A DNA stretch of 16,277 nucleotides from JADFUS01 sp036653215 (GCA_036653215.1 JAVVUK010000031.1:1-16277), one strand, 5' to 3'. Shown: positions 6,990-15,787, counted from the first letter of the stretch. A program made the numbers and translations. Notes: generated by a model not told the origin, from the sequence alone.

Positions 6990-7023
6990 TATATTATCAT
7001 TATTAAAATACAATTCACTCCCA

Positions 7024-7055
7024 CAAATATAAACATAATAAATTGAAAAATCAAA
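7024..7055 (-). promoter_or_regulatory. Promoter of the 2-oxoacid oxidoreductase operon
   Basis: On the minus strand a TTTG (7055-7052) lies 20 nt before TATATTTG (7031-7024), which matches the Bacteroidetes two-box promoter closely. The ATG at 6989 follows at a normal leader distance. This element is the main reason for the short ferredoxin start. Confidence 0.7.
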
Positions 7056-7238
7056 CCATTTCTTCAAATCTCATTATAAATCATTTCCTAAAAATAAGAA
7101 TTAAGCAAATATCGAAAGGTAAAAAGAGAGTATTTTGTTAATATATAAAACAAAACAGCACTTGTATTTATCAAACTGTTATGTTTTTTTATCCATTTTA
7201 TTTCAATGTATAATATCATAAATCTCGAAAAATTTATC

Positions 7239-7246
7239 TTCCTTTG
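7239..7246 (+). promoter_or_regulatory. Possible promoter of the CHR transporter genes
   Basis: TTCCTTTG, followed by TATA, is one base away from TAnnTTTG and lies 17 nt before the first CHR gene. No good -33 box is seen. The rest of the divergent gap (7068-7238) is very AT-rich; I see no gene, repeat or convincing hairpin in it. Confidence 0.35.
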
Positions 7247-7263
7247 TATAAAAATTTATAATT

Positions 7264-7797
7264 ATGTTTTCTCTTTTTACAACTTTTTTCAAAATCGGAC
7301 TTTTCACTTTTGGTGGTGGTTGGGCTATGATACCTGCAATAGAAAAAGAAGTAGTAGACATTAAAAAATGGCTTTCAAAAGAGGAGTTTCTCGATGCACT
7401 CGTCATTTCACAATCGTTACCCGGAATTTTAGCAGTCAACATATCTATATTGGTAGGGCAAAAGAGGTTTGGACAAAAAGGAAGCCTCATAGCCACTCTC
7501 GGAACGGTATTACCATCTTTCATTCTTATACTGCTAATAGCTATGTTTTTCGTTAAAATATATGATAACCCAATAGTTGTTGCTATATTTAAAGGTATTC
7601 GCCCTGCCGTTGTAGCATTAATCATAGCTCCTGTATTAAGCACAGCAAAGAGTGCTAAAATAGGATGGCGAACAGTGTGGATACCAGGATTAATAGCACT
7701 TTTAGTTTGGCAATGGGGAATATCTCCAGTATATCTAATTTTAGTTGTTGTGGCAATAGGGCTAACAATACAATATTTTAAAAGCAGAAAAGCATGA
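7264..7797 (+). CDS. CHR-family (chromate-type) transporter, N-terminal half protein
   Basis: This 177-residue inner-membrane protein of the CHR/ChrA family corresponds to one of the two homologous halves of long ChrA. Visible motifs are FKIGLFTFGGGWAMI (9-23) and SQSLPGILAVNISILVGQ (49-66), the conserved CHR signature blocks, followed by several hydrophobic segments. It overlaps the next gene by ATGA (7794-7797), so the two halves are probably co-translated and assemble as a heterodimer, as known for paired short-chain CHR proteins. Chromate efflux is the named family activity, but the physiological substrate in an anaerobe may differ. In this half the second motif reads LPG, while the partner has TPGPIG. 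I see no regulator gene nearby. Confidence 0.85.
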   Translation: MFSLFTTFFKIGLFTFGGGWAMIPAIEKEVVDIKKWLSKEEFLDALVISQSLPGILAVNISILVGQKRFGQKGSLIATLGTVLPSFILILLIAMFFVKIYDNPIVVAIFKGIRPAVVALIIAPVLSTAKSAKIGWRTVWIPGLIALLVWQWGISPVYLILVVVAIGLTIQYFKSRKA

Positions 7798-8324
7798 TAT
7801 TATATCTACAACTATTTTGGGTCTATTTCAAAATTGGTCTTTTCGGATTTGGAGGAGGCTATGCCATGATCTCACTAATTCAGTATGAGGTTGTCGAACA
7901 TTATCAATGGCTCTCTCTTTCTGAATTTACAGATGTGGTTGCCATTTCGCAAATGACACCGGGACCCATAGGGATAAATTCTGCCACATATATAGGATAT
8001 GTAACAACAGGGAGCATATTTGGATCTATGCTCACCACCTTTGCGCTATGTCTGCCATCGTTTATCCTTGTTGTGACCATCAGTAAACTACTGCTTAAAT
8101 ATAATGACAACCTTTACGTAAGGTCTATCTTTGCGGCTCTACGTCCCACTATTGTAGGGCTCATAGCCGCTGCTGCGCTGTTACTTATGAATAGCGAAAA
8201 CTTCACCGATTGGAAAAGCATCGTGTTTTGTGCAGGAGCCTTTGCTTTGGTACGTTGGACAAAGATACATCCTATCTGGGTAATCTGCATCGCCGGACTT
8301 GCCGGATATATTGTTTATGGTTAA
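7794..8324 (+). CDS. CHR-family (chromate-type) transporter, C-terminal half protein
   Basis: This is the second short-chain CHR protein of the pair, 176 residues, membrane-embedded. It carries FKIGLFGFGGGYAMI (12-26) and SQMTPGPIGINSATYIGY (52-69), the fuller form of the CHR signature, and then about four hydrophobic segments. It starts inside the last codon of its partner (ATGA overlap). The stop is only 3 bp from the stop of the convergent antiporter gene, so neither has room for a separate terminator in the gap. The function is inferred as an anion (chromate or other oxyanion) transporter acting with its partner. Confidence 0.85.
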   Translation: MILYLQLFWVYFKIGLFGFGGGYAMISLIQYEVVEHYQWLSLSEFTDVVAISQMTPGPIGINSATYIGYVTTGSIFGSMLTTFALCLPSFILVVTISKLLLKYNDNLYVRSIFAALRPTIVGLIAAAALLLMNSENFTDWKSIVFCAGAFALVRWTKIHPIWVICIAGLAGYIVYG

Positions 8325-8327
8325 AGA

Positions 8328-9755
8328 CTATAACGTTCCGTTGATTAAGAAATATTGAAGCATGAAAGCCAAAATTCCTGCGAAATATCCAAAAATAGCC
8401 ATTGGGGATATATTTTTCAGATACCACATAAAATTTATCTTTTCAATACCCATTACAACAACACCCGCAACAGATCCGATAATAAGGATACTACCACCAG
8501 TACCTGCACAATAGGCAAGCATATCCCAAAACGCTCCGTCAGTGACAAAGTGACTTATAAATTCGGGATTTGCAGAAGCTGCAATAGAGGCATCGGTAGC
8601 TATTGGATACATACTTATTGCCGCTGCCACAAGAGGCACGTTGTCCACTATTGAAGACAGAAGACCGATAACAGTATTAATAGCATATATGTTACCGAAG
8701 TGTGTTTCTAAGAATGTAGCTGCAATGGTCAAAGCACCAATCTGTTCAAGAGCATCCACAGCAAGAAGAAGACCTAAGAAAAAGAGAATTGTAGGAATAT
8801 CTATTCTTTTTATAGCTCTTGGAACACGTTGTTTTAGCTTTTCTTGCACATCTATACGTCTATATAGAAGTTCTGTATATATCCACATTATAGCCAACGC
8901 AAGCAACATACCCATATAAGGAGGCAGGTGCGTCACAGTCTTAAACACAGGGACAAACAACAGACATCCAACTCCTAATATCAAGATACTGATACGTTCT
9001 TTTTTTGTTACTATCTCGTCTATACCGTTTTTATCATCGACTTCCATATTACAAACCACATTTCCAGCAAGCATCCTCGATGCAATAAATATAGGAACAA
9101 TAGTAGATATGGCACTTGGGATAAATAATGATGGGATTATGTGCGTTGCAGTTATATTATTACTCATCCATAATAATATTGTTGTTATATCACCAATCGG
9201 AGACCACGCACCACCAGAGTTTGCCGCTATAATTATAATACCTGCAAACACCCATCTTTCTTTATAGTTATAGACAAGCCTTCTAACCATCATTATCATA
9301 ACTATGGCGGTTGTCATATTATCGAGCACCGAAGACATAAAAAATGTCAAACCCCCAATTATCCAAAGAAGACGAGTTTTATTTTTAGATGTGACGTGAT
9401 TTGTTATAATAGCAAACCCACCGTGCACGTCTATCATCTCGACAATTGTCATCGCTCCGAGCAGGAAGAACAAGGTAGACGACACGTTTGCCAACGCCGC
9501 TGGAAGTTCAAAATTTGCTATATAAGAGACACACTGTTGTGCTAAAGTAGAATTTTCGTAACCTCCTTCTGCGACAAATTTATTAAATGACTCTCCATTA
9601 AGAAGAGGCACGACGCTGTAATCCATCGTTATATAGATAGTCCATAAAAGGATACCCATAATAAGTGCTGTCGCCGCTTTATTCACCTTGAGAGTATGCT
9701 CAAAGGCGATAAATACATATCCAACAATGAATATGATAGTCATTAATATCATCAT
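8328..9755 (-). CDS. nhaD: NhaD-type Na+/H+ antiporter
   Basis: This 475-residue polytopic inner-membrane protein of the ArsB/NhaD (ion transporter) superfamily probably exchanges Na+ or Li+ for H+ in pH and salt homeostasis. It has about a dozen hydrophobic segments. The two inverted halves each carry the superfamily signature with an Asp-Asn pair: FFMSSVLDNMTTAIVM (138-153, D145-N146) and LLSSIVDNVPLVAAAI (365-380, D371-N372). NSGGAWSPIGDITT (179-192) matches the region conserved in NhaD. The N-terminus has several possible starts (Met1, Met2, Met5); I use the first, ATG at 9755. The gene stands alone, divergent from cysS and convergent with the CHR pair. The name NhaD is by family resemblance; ion specificity is inferred. 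Confidence 0.88.
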   Translation of the reverse strand: MMILMTIIFIVGYVFIAFEHTLKVNKAATALIMGILLWTIYITMDYSVVPLLNGESFNKFVAEGGYENSTLAQQCVSYIANFELPAALANVSSTLFFLLGAMTIVEMIDVHGGFAIITNHVTSKNKTRLLWIIGGLTFFMSSVLDNMTTAIVMIMMVRRLVYNYKERWVFAGIIIIAANSGGAWSPIGDITTILLWMSNNITATHIIPSLFIPSAISTIVPIFIASRMLAGNVVCNMEVDDKNGIDEIVTKKERISILILGVGCLLFVPVFKTVTHLPPYMGMLLALAIMWIYTELLYRRIDVQEKLKQRVPRAIKRIDIPTILFFLGLLLAVDALEQIGALTIAATFLETHFGNIYAINTVIGLLSSIVDNVPLVAAAISMYPIATDASIAASANPEFISHFVTDGAFWDMLAYCAGTGGSILIIGSVAGVVVMGIEKINFMWYLKNISPMAIFGYFAGILAFMLQYFLINGTL

Positions 9756-9775
9756 AGCTTAAAAATTTATTTATG

Positions 9776-9783
9776 CAAAGATA
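9776..9783 (-). promoter_or_regulatory. nhaD promoter, -7 box TATCTTTG
   Basis: On the minus strand TATCTTTG followed by CA fits TAnnTTTG, 20 bp before the first possible ATG. The upstream side is an A/T tract with no TTTG -33 box. The short predicted leader leaves open that translation starts at one of the next in-frame ATGs. Confidence 0.55.
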
Positions 9784-9882
9784 TTAAAAAAAAATTAACT
9801 TCTAATCACATTTATAATTTATTGTTATATTTTACATATTTCGTCTATCTTGTCTTTATGTATGTATAAATATATCAGAAGC

Positions 9883-9913
9883 TTTGTCGTTATATAGTTA
9901 TTTTGTATCTTTG
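9883..9913 (+). promoter_or_regulatory. Promoter of the cysS operon
   Basis: TTTG (9883-9886), 19 nt of spacer and TATCTTTG (9906-9913) followed by C match the Bacteroidetes -33/-7 promoter very well. Transcription should start a few bases after 9913. This excludes the TTG at 9903 as the cysS start and supports the ATG at 9936. Confidence 0.75.
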
Positions 9914-9935
9914 CCAACAATTATTTTATAGACAT

Positions 9936-11393
9936 ATGAAACTAAACATATACAATACTCTCACTCGTAAGAAAGAGATTTTCGAACCGTTAAAGCCTCC
10001 ATTTGTAGGGCTTTACGTCTGCGGACCAACCGTATATGGCGATCCACATCTTGGACACGCACGCCCTTCAATAACCTTCGACTTGCTTTTTAGACTTTTA
10101 AAAGCCTTAGATTATAAGGTGAGATATGTAAGAAACATAACCGACGTTGGTCACCTCGAAAATGACGCTGATCAAGGAGAAGATAAAATAGCTAAAAAGG
10201 CTAAATTAGAGGCTTTAGAGCCTATGGAAGTTGCCTCATACTATACAAATCGTTATCGTGATGCCACACGTATGCTTAATGTGTTGCCTGCATCAATCGA
10301 GCCACTTGCCTCAGGACATATAATTGAGCAGATAGAGATGGTTAAGAAAATCATTGATAACGGATATGCCTACCAAAGTAATGGCTCTATATATTTTGAT
10401 GTCGAGAAATACAACAAAAAACACCTATATGGCAAATTATCAGGCAGGGTGATAGACGATATGCAAGAGGGAACACGTTCTTTAGATGGACAGAGTGACA
10501 AACACAACAGTTTTGACTTTGCTTTATGGAAAAAAGCATCTCCAGAACATATAATGCGTTGGCCATCTCCATGGAGCGATGGATTTCCAGGTTGGCATAT
10601 GGAATGTTCTGCTATGGGAGCCAAATATTTAGGTGAGAACTTTGATATTCACGGCGGAGGGATGGATCTCATGTTTCCTCACCACGAATGTGAAATAGCT
10701 CAAAGCGTTGCTGCAAATGGCAAGGAAGCGGTGCGATATTGGGTACACAACAATATGATCACCATAAATGGTCAGAAGATGGGTAAGTCATTGGGTAACT
10801 TCATAACTTTGGAAGAGTTATTTACCGGGAAGCACAAATTGCTAACTCAGCCTTTCTCTCCTATGACAATTCGTTTCTTCATCCTTCAAGCGCAATATCG
10901 AAGCACACTTGATTTCTCAAACGAGGCTCTTTTAGCCGCTCAAAAAGGATATGAACGTCTTATGGCTGCAATAAAAACCATCGACAAAATTGCACCTGCA
11001 AAGACCTCTACTATCGATGTTTCGAAGTTGAAAGAGGAATGTATGGCTGCTTTGTGCGACGATCTAAACAGCCCTATTGCGATAGCGACACTTTTCGAAT
11101 GGGTGAAAACTATAAACCAACTACACGACAAAGCTCAAACTATAAATGCTGAAGACCTCGCAACGCTAAAGAAAGATATTCTTTTTATTGTGGAAGACCT
11201 TTTAGGGCTTAAAGATGAGGGTGATAACGGAAATAAAGAAATAGTAAGCGGACTTGTTGAGATGCTTCTTAATATGCGTCAAGAGGCAAAAGACAATAAA
11301 GATTGGTCTACTTCAGACAAAATAAGAGATAAGATGGCAGCTCTTGGGGTTAAAGTAAAAGACCGTAAGGACGGCTTTGATTGGGAAGTGTAA
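9936..11393 (+). CDS. cysS: Cysteinyl-tRNA synthetase
   Basis: CysS is a class I aminoacyl-tRNA synthetase that charges tRNA-Cys in the cytosol. From the ATG at 9936 it has 485 residues. The HIGH motif is HLGH (38-41), following C29 of the LYVCGPTVY segment. The KMSKS motif is KMGKS (281-285). The Zn-binding set that excludes serine is complete, with spacing like the E. coli enzyme: C29, C224 (GWHMECSAM), H249 and E253. The start follows from the promoter: the -7 box ends at 9913, so the longer frame from a TTG at 9903 would begin inside the promoter. It is the first gene of the operon, with nadB 28 bp downstream. Confidence 0.97.
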   Translation: MKLNIYNTLTRKKEIFEPLKPPFVGLYVCGPTVYGDPHLGHARPSITFDLLFRLLKALDYKVRYVRNITDVGHLENDADQGEDKIAKKAKLEALEPMEVASYYTNRYRDATRMLNVLPASIEPLASGHIIEQIEMVKKIIDNGYAYQSNGSIYFDVEKYNKKHLYGKLSGRVIDDMQEGTRSLDGQSDKHNSFDFALWKKASPEHIMRWPSPWSDGFPGWHMECSAMGAKYLGENFDIHGGGMDLMFPHHECEIAQSVAANGKEAVRYWVHNNMITINGQKMGKSLGNFITLEELFTGKHKLLTQPFSPMTIRFFILQAQYRSTLDFSNEALLAAQKGYERLMAAIKTIDKIAPAKTSTIDVSKLKEECMAALCDDLNSPIAIATLFEWVKTINQLHDKAQTINAEDLATLKKDILFIVEDLLGLKDEGDNGNKEIVSGLVEMLLNMRQEAKDNKDWSTSDKIRDKMAALGVKVKDRKDGFDWEV

Positions 11394-11421
11394 TAACGCT
11401 CTCCACTTAGTGAATAAAGAG

Positions 11422-12999
11422 ATGAAAAGAGAGACTGACTTCCTAATAATAGGAAGTGGAGCAGCAGGGTTAAGCCTTGCGCTAAAAGTTGCGGATTATG
11501 CAAATGTGATTGTTCTCACAAAGAGCGACATGAGCACCACAAACACAGAAAAAGCACAAGGTGGCATAGCTGCCGTAATGTATAACCCCGAAGATATAGA
11601 ACAACATATCAAAGATACCATAATCTGCGGATCGCACGAATGTGACGAAGATGTAGTGCGTATGGTTATCACCAAAGCCCCATCACAAATAAGACAATTG
11701 ATACAATGGGGTGTCGATTTTGATAAAACAAAGGGAAAATATGACCTTGCTCGTGAGGGAGGGCATACGAGACACCGTATCCTCCACCATAAAGACTGCA
11801 CAGGAGCCGAGATACAACGTGCCTTAGTATATAGAGCCAAGAAGCACAAAAACATAACCATCCTTGAGCATTATTTTGCCGTCGACCTACTTACGCAACA
11901 TCACTTAGGCAAGCTAATCACAAAACACTCAACAGACACAGAATGTTATGGTGCTTATGTTTTAAATAATAAGACCAATGAATTGTCTGTCATATTATCT
12001 AAAGTTACAGTAATCGCCACTGGAGGCGTTGGCAACATATACCAAACTACAACCAACCCTGCTGTTGCTACGGGCGATGGCATAGCAATGGTACATCGTG
12101 CAAAAGGGATCATCGAACGTATGGAATTTTTACAATTTCACCCTACATCTCTTTATAACCCATCTGAAAGACCATCCTTTTTAATATCTGAAGCTATGCG
12201 TGGCTTTGGTGCTATATTAAAGACAAGGACAGGAGAGGAGTTTATGAGAAAATATCACGAAATGGGCTCTTTGGCTCCACGTGATGTAGTAGCTCGTTCT
12301 ATGGATACGGAGTTAAAGATAAGTGGCGACGACTATCTATATCTCGATGTCACACACAAAGATGCAGCAGAGATAAAAAGCCACTTCCCTAACATATATA
12401 ACAAATGTCTTGATATAGGTATAGACATCACCATAGACATGATACCTGTTGTCCCTGCGGCTCACTATTCTTGTGGGGGGATTAAGGTAGACATGAACGG
12501 AGCCACATCCATAGACAGGCTATATGCAATAGGTGAAAGTTCAAGCACAGGTTTACATGGAGCAAATAGGTTAGCTTCAAACTCGCTTTCTGAGGCAGTC
12601 GTATATGCGGACAATGTTGCTTTACACGCCCTACCAAGAATTGCCGGGCTGACCCTACAAGAAGACATTCCAGAGTGGAATTTCGAGGGCACTTCACGTC
12701 CCGAAGAGATGATTTTGGTAACACAAAGTTATAAGGAACTACAACAAATAATGAGTAATTACGTTGGCATAGTAAGATCTAACACTCGCTTAGAGAGAGC
12801 TATGTCACGATTAGGTTTGTTATATGAAGAGACCGAAAACCTCTTTAAGCAAGCTACCCTATCGCAAAAGTTATGTGAATTACGTAACATGATCGCCGTT
12901 GCGTATATCATCATAAAACAAGCGAAAGAGATGAAACATAGTGTCGGTCTACACTATACGATAGACTACCCTGAAGAGAACGGAGTAAAACATGAATTT
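11422..12999 (+). CDS. nadB: L-aspartate oxidase
   Basis: NadB oxidises L-aspartate to iminoaspartate, the first step of de novo NAD synthesis, and passes electrons to fumarate or a quinone when O2 is absent. Its partners NadA and NadC are not in this window. From the ATG at 11422 it has 526 residues plus a stop codon ending at 13002. The FAD-binding GSGAAG is at 11-16, followed by AQGGIAAV (45-52), EGGHTRHRILHH (112-123), LQFHPTSLYNP (237-247), RDVVAR (287-292), HYSCGG (348-353) and GESSSTGLHGANRLASNSL (371-389), all typical of the succinate dehydrogenase/NadB flavoprotein family. A longer in-frame ATG at 11377 lies within cysS and adds residues with no family match. The end overlaps the next gene by 11 nt. 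Confidence 0.95.
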
Positions 13000-14284
13000 T
13001 AAAAAGGTAGATGACATAACCGCTGCTCTTGGCTTTACGGAGCTCAATGAGATGCAGCAGGCTATGTTAGAGTGTCAAAGTAACAACATCGTTCTTTTAT
13101 CCCCAACGGGAACAGGGAAAACGGTGGCTTATCTTTTACCACTACTTGCAATGGATGGTAATGCAATTATAATATCACCATCACGTGAGTTGTCTCTTCA
13201 AATCGACGGAGTTATACGCTCCACTAAGAGCGGTGCAAGTTCTATTTGTTGTTATGGAGGACACCAATACACTGCCGAAGAAAGAAGCCTTAGATATGAC
13301 CCAAAAGTAATTGTCGGCACGGCAGGTAGGCTCTTGGATCATCTGAAACGAGGCAATATAAATGTGAAAAACGTTACACACATTGTCTTCGATGAATTTG
13401 ATAAACTCCTCGAATTTGGCTTTGAGGCAGAGATGCAGGAGATTGTTGGGCTTTTGCCACACGTCACAAATCGCATTCTCACTTCTGCAACTAAGGCAGA
13501 GGAAATACCAGAATATGTAGGAATGACGGATGCGGAAACGATAGATTTCCTTTCTGGCAGCACTCCACCCTCTATGAGTTATCATAAAGTTGTGGTTGGC
13601 GACAAAGGACGTAAAGAAACGCTGCTTGAGCTATTATGTAATTTGTCACCCATGCCCACGATCATATTTTGCACTTTTCGTGAAGCAGCATATGAGGTGA
13701 GCGACTATTTATACGAAAACGAGATCAGCAACGAGGTGTTTCACGGAGGCATGGAACAATATGACCGAGAACACGCCTTAAGCAAATTCCGCAATGGCAG
13801 TGCTAACATATTAGTATCTACGGATCTTGCGGCTCGTGGGCTCGACATACCCGCCATAGGTCACATCATACACTATCAACTTCCCAAAAGTGAAGATGCT
13901 TTTATTCATCGCAACGGAAGGACTGCACGTATGAATAACACAGGAAGTATTTTTATTTTAGCACACCCCGACGATAGGTTACCAGAATATACAGATACTA
14001 TAACGAACATTTTTAATACCGACCCTACCCTACCCACCCCTGCGGAACCATATTGGCAGACGTTATTGGTAAATAGAGGGCGCAAGGACAAAATCAACAA
14101 AATAGATATTTTAGGGGTTTTATGCCAAATTGGAGGTCTCCAAAAAGCAGAAGTAGGGACCATAGAGGTAAAAGACAAGAGGGCTTATGTAGCTGTGCCA
14201 CGAGAGCAAATTCGAGATGTTGCATTTCGTCTTCGTGGTGTTAAGATAAAGAAAATATCAACTCTTATAACAATAGCAAGATGA
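12992..14284 (+). CDS. DEAD-box RNA helicase with DbpA-type RNA-binding domain
   Basis: This 430-residue ATP-dependent RNA helicase has the motifs in order: Q motif region GFTELNEMQ (14-22), motif I SPTGTGKT (37-44), PSRELSLQ (63-70), GTAGR (109-113), motif II DEFD (134-137, a variant of DEAD), SAT (165-167), STDLAARGLDIP (276-287) and motif VI HRNGRTAR (306-313, in place of HRIGRTGR). Residues about 362-430, with IDILGVLCQIGGL, form a small C-terminal domain like the DbpA RNA-binding domain, which in E. coli DbpA targets helix 92 of 23S rRNA. A role in large-subunit assembly is inferred. It starts within the end of nadB and overlaps mqnE by ATGA. DbpA is the best match, but other DEAD-box helicases share most of these features. 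Confidence 0.88.
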   Translation: MNFKKVDDITAALGFTELNEMQQAMLECQSNNIVLLSPTGTGKTVAYLLPLLAMDGNAIIISPSRELSLQIDGVIRSTKSGASSICCYGGHQYTAEERSLRYDPKVIVGTAGRLLDHLKRGNINVKNVTHIVFDEFDKLLEFGFEAEMQEIVGLLPHVTNRILTSATKAEEIPEYVGMTDAETIDFLSGSTPPSMSYHKVVVGDKGRKETLLELLCNLSPMPTIIFCTFREAAYEVSDYLYENEISNEVFHGGMEQYDREHALSKFRNGSANILVSTDLAARGLDIPAIGHIIHYQLPKSEDAFIHRNGRTARMNNTGSIFILAHPDDRLPEYTDTITNIFNTDPTLPTPAEPYWQTLLVNRGRKDKINKIDILGVLCQIGGLQKAEVGTIEVKDKRAYVAVPREQIRDVAFRLRGVKIKKISTLITIAR

Positions 14285-15345
14285 TAGACGAGATAAAGAG
14301 TAAAATTAAAAGTGGAGAGAGGATAAATATAGAAGAGGCGATCTCTCTTTATAAAGAAGCTGAGCTTTTTGAACTTTCGGAGTTGGCTTTATTTGTAAAA
14401 AGGAAAAATAGCGGAGACTATATCTTCTACAACAAAAATTTTCATATCGAACCAACAAATATATGTAGGTTTCATTGTCGTTTCTGCTCATACCGCAAAG
14501 ATGCGACAGATGTTGGAGCGAGAGATATGTCTCTTAATGATATTGTAAAATATATAAAAGACCATTACTACAAAGGCATTACAGAGGTACACCTTGTTGG
14601 TGGTGTACACCCAAATTATACGATACACAATTATTGCGACATGATACGTACTGTTCGTGAAAATGTACCATCTGAAGTCGCCATAAAAGCCTTTTCCGCA
14701 ATAGAACATATTGCTGTCATAGAACAAGCAGGACTTAGCTATAAAGAAGGTCTTAGTATGATGAAAGAGGCAGGTATGAACTCAATAACAGGAGGTGGAG
14801 CTGAGATTTTAGACGATACTCTACGTAAAGATATATGTCCTGACAAGCCTATGAGTCAAAAATGGCTCGATCTGCACCACGCTGCGCATGACTTAGGCAT
14901 AAAAACAGGTGCTACTATGTTATACGGACATTGTGAAACTCTACAACAACGTATTGAGCATATGGGAACAATTCGTGACCTGCAAGATACTACGCACGGT
15001 TTTTCTTCGTTTATACCATTGAAGTACCGTTCACAAAACAACAATATGTCAGAAATTGGAGAATGTTCTATAATTGAAGATCTACGCACATTAGCCATTT
15101 CACGTATTTTTTTAGATAACGTACCACACATAAAGGCATATACCCCGATGTATGGAATGTTAATTTCACAAATGGCTCTTCTTTTTGGCGGCGATGACCT
15201 CGACGGAACAGTCATGGCAACAACCGATATATACAGCTCTGCCGGAGTTGAGACGTGCAGTAATACCGAAGAAAAGCTCAAAGAGATGATCTCCGAGATC
15301 GGTTTCCAAGCCGTTGAAAGAGATACTTATTATCAAGCTATATGA
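14281..15345 (+). CDS. mqnE: Aminofutalosine synthase (radical SAM, menaquinone pathway)
   Basis: MqnE is a cytosolic radical SAM enzyme that joins 3-(1-carboxyvinyloxy)benzoate to a SAM-derived adenosyl group to make aminofutalosine, in the futalosine route to menaquinone. It has 354 residues. The cluster motif CRFHCRFCSY gives C62, C66 and C69 (CxxxCxxC). Later segments EVHLVGGVHPNY, NSITGGGAEILDDTLRKDI, TGATMLYGHCETLQQRIEHM and DTTHGFSSFIPLKYR are typical of MqnE. The related MqnC has a different N-terminal context and is the main alternative. It overlaps the helicase by ATGA and the next gene by ATGA. The other mqn genes are not in the window. Confidence 0.85.
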   Translation: MIDEIKSKIKSGERINIEEAISLYKEAELFELSELALFVKRKNSGDYIFYNKNFHIEPTNICRFHCRFCSYRKDATDVGARDMSLNDIVKYIKDHYYKGITEVHLVGGVHPNYTIHNYCDMIRTVRENVPSEVAIKAFSAIEHIAVIEQAGLSYKEGLSMMKEAGMNSITGGGAEILDDTLRKDICPDKPMSQKWLDLHHAAHDLGIKTGATMLYGHCETLQQRIEHMGTIRDLQDTTHGFSSFIPLKYRSQNNNMSEIGECSIIEDLRTLAISRIFLDNVPHIKAYTPMYGMLISQMALLFGGDDLDGTVMATTDIYSSAGVETCSNTEEKLKEMISEIGFQAVERDTYYQAI

Positions 15346-15737
15346 AAAAGATACTTTTTATTTTAATGCTCCTTATTGCAACAACAAGTTATGCACAGGA
15401 GGATGATTTCGCACCAAATGGGACATCACAAATAAGTGTCGATGCCAAAGAAAAAGAGTTTGGGAAGATATCTGAAAAAAACGGAATTGTAGAACATTGT
15501 TTCATTATCAAAAACATCAGTGACAAGCCTTTTATAATGAATAATGTTACTACAAGTTGCGGATGCACCATTCCGTCATACTCCAAAGAACCACTCATGC
15601 CCGGAGATAGCACAAAGATCTCTGTACGCTACGATCCACGCAACAGACCGGGATATTTTTCAAAGAGAATTTATATTTGGAGCGGTCCCGATGGAGTGTC
15701 AAATGTGTTATTTATTAAAGGATATGTTGTAAAGTAA
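15342..15737 (+). CDS. Secreted DUF1573 domain protein
   Basis: This 131-residue small exported protein has signal peptide residues 1-18 (MKK, hydrophobic core, cleavage after S-Y-A) with Gln at the mature N-terminus. The body is a single Ig-like DUF1573 domain: KEFGKISEKNGIVEHCFIIKN, then the characteristic TSCGCT (71-76) and PLMPGDSTKISVRYDP. The function of DUF1573 proteins is not established; many sit in the periplasm or cell envelope of Bacteroidetes. It is the last gene of the cysS operon, starting in the last codon of mqnE (ATGA). The promoter of the next gene lies across its stop codon. Confidence 0.88.
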   Translation: MKKILFILMLLIATTSYAQEDDFAPNGTSQISVDAKEKEFGKISEKNGIVEHCFIIKNISDKPFIMNNVTTSCGCTIPSYSKEPLMPGDSTKISVRYDPRNRPGYFSKRIYIWSGPDGVSNVLFIKGYVVK

Positions 15738-15756
15738 TAAATAATGTTTATATTTG
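15726..15756 (+). promoter_or_regulatory. Promoter of the M43-like lipoprotein gene
   Basis: GTTG (15726-15729), 19 nt and TATATTTG (15749-15756) fit the Bacteroidetes promoter with one mismatch in the -33 box. The -33 box overlaps the end of the DUF1573 gene. The ATG at 15788 follows by 31 nt. Confidence 0.65.
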
Positions 15757-15787
15757 CATGATCTAAAAACTTATAATAGGATTAAGT

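Noticed and set aside
6990..7067. N-terminal extension of the ferredoxin subunit
   Set aside because: It spans a strong promoter candidate and has a composition unlike ferredoxins; the ATG at 6989 gives the usual length.
7150..7196. Hairpin plus T-run in the gap before the CHR genes
   Set aside because: Only about 5 bp (AACAG/CTGTT) pair across a 17-nt loop; this is too weak to call a terminator in such AT-rich DNA.
11377..11421. Longer nadB start at the ATG at 11377
   Set aside because: It lies inside cysS and adds 15 residues without similarity to the flavoprotein N-terminus; the ATG at 11422 puts the GSGAAG motif at the normal distance.
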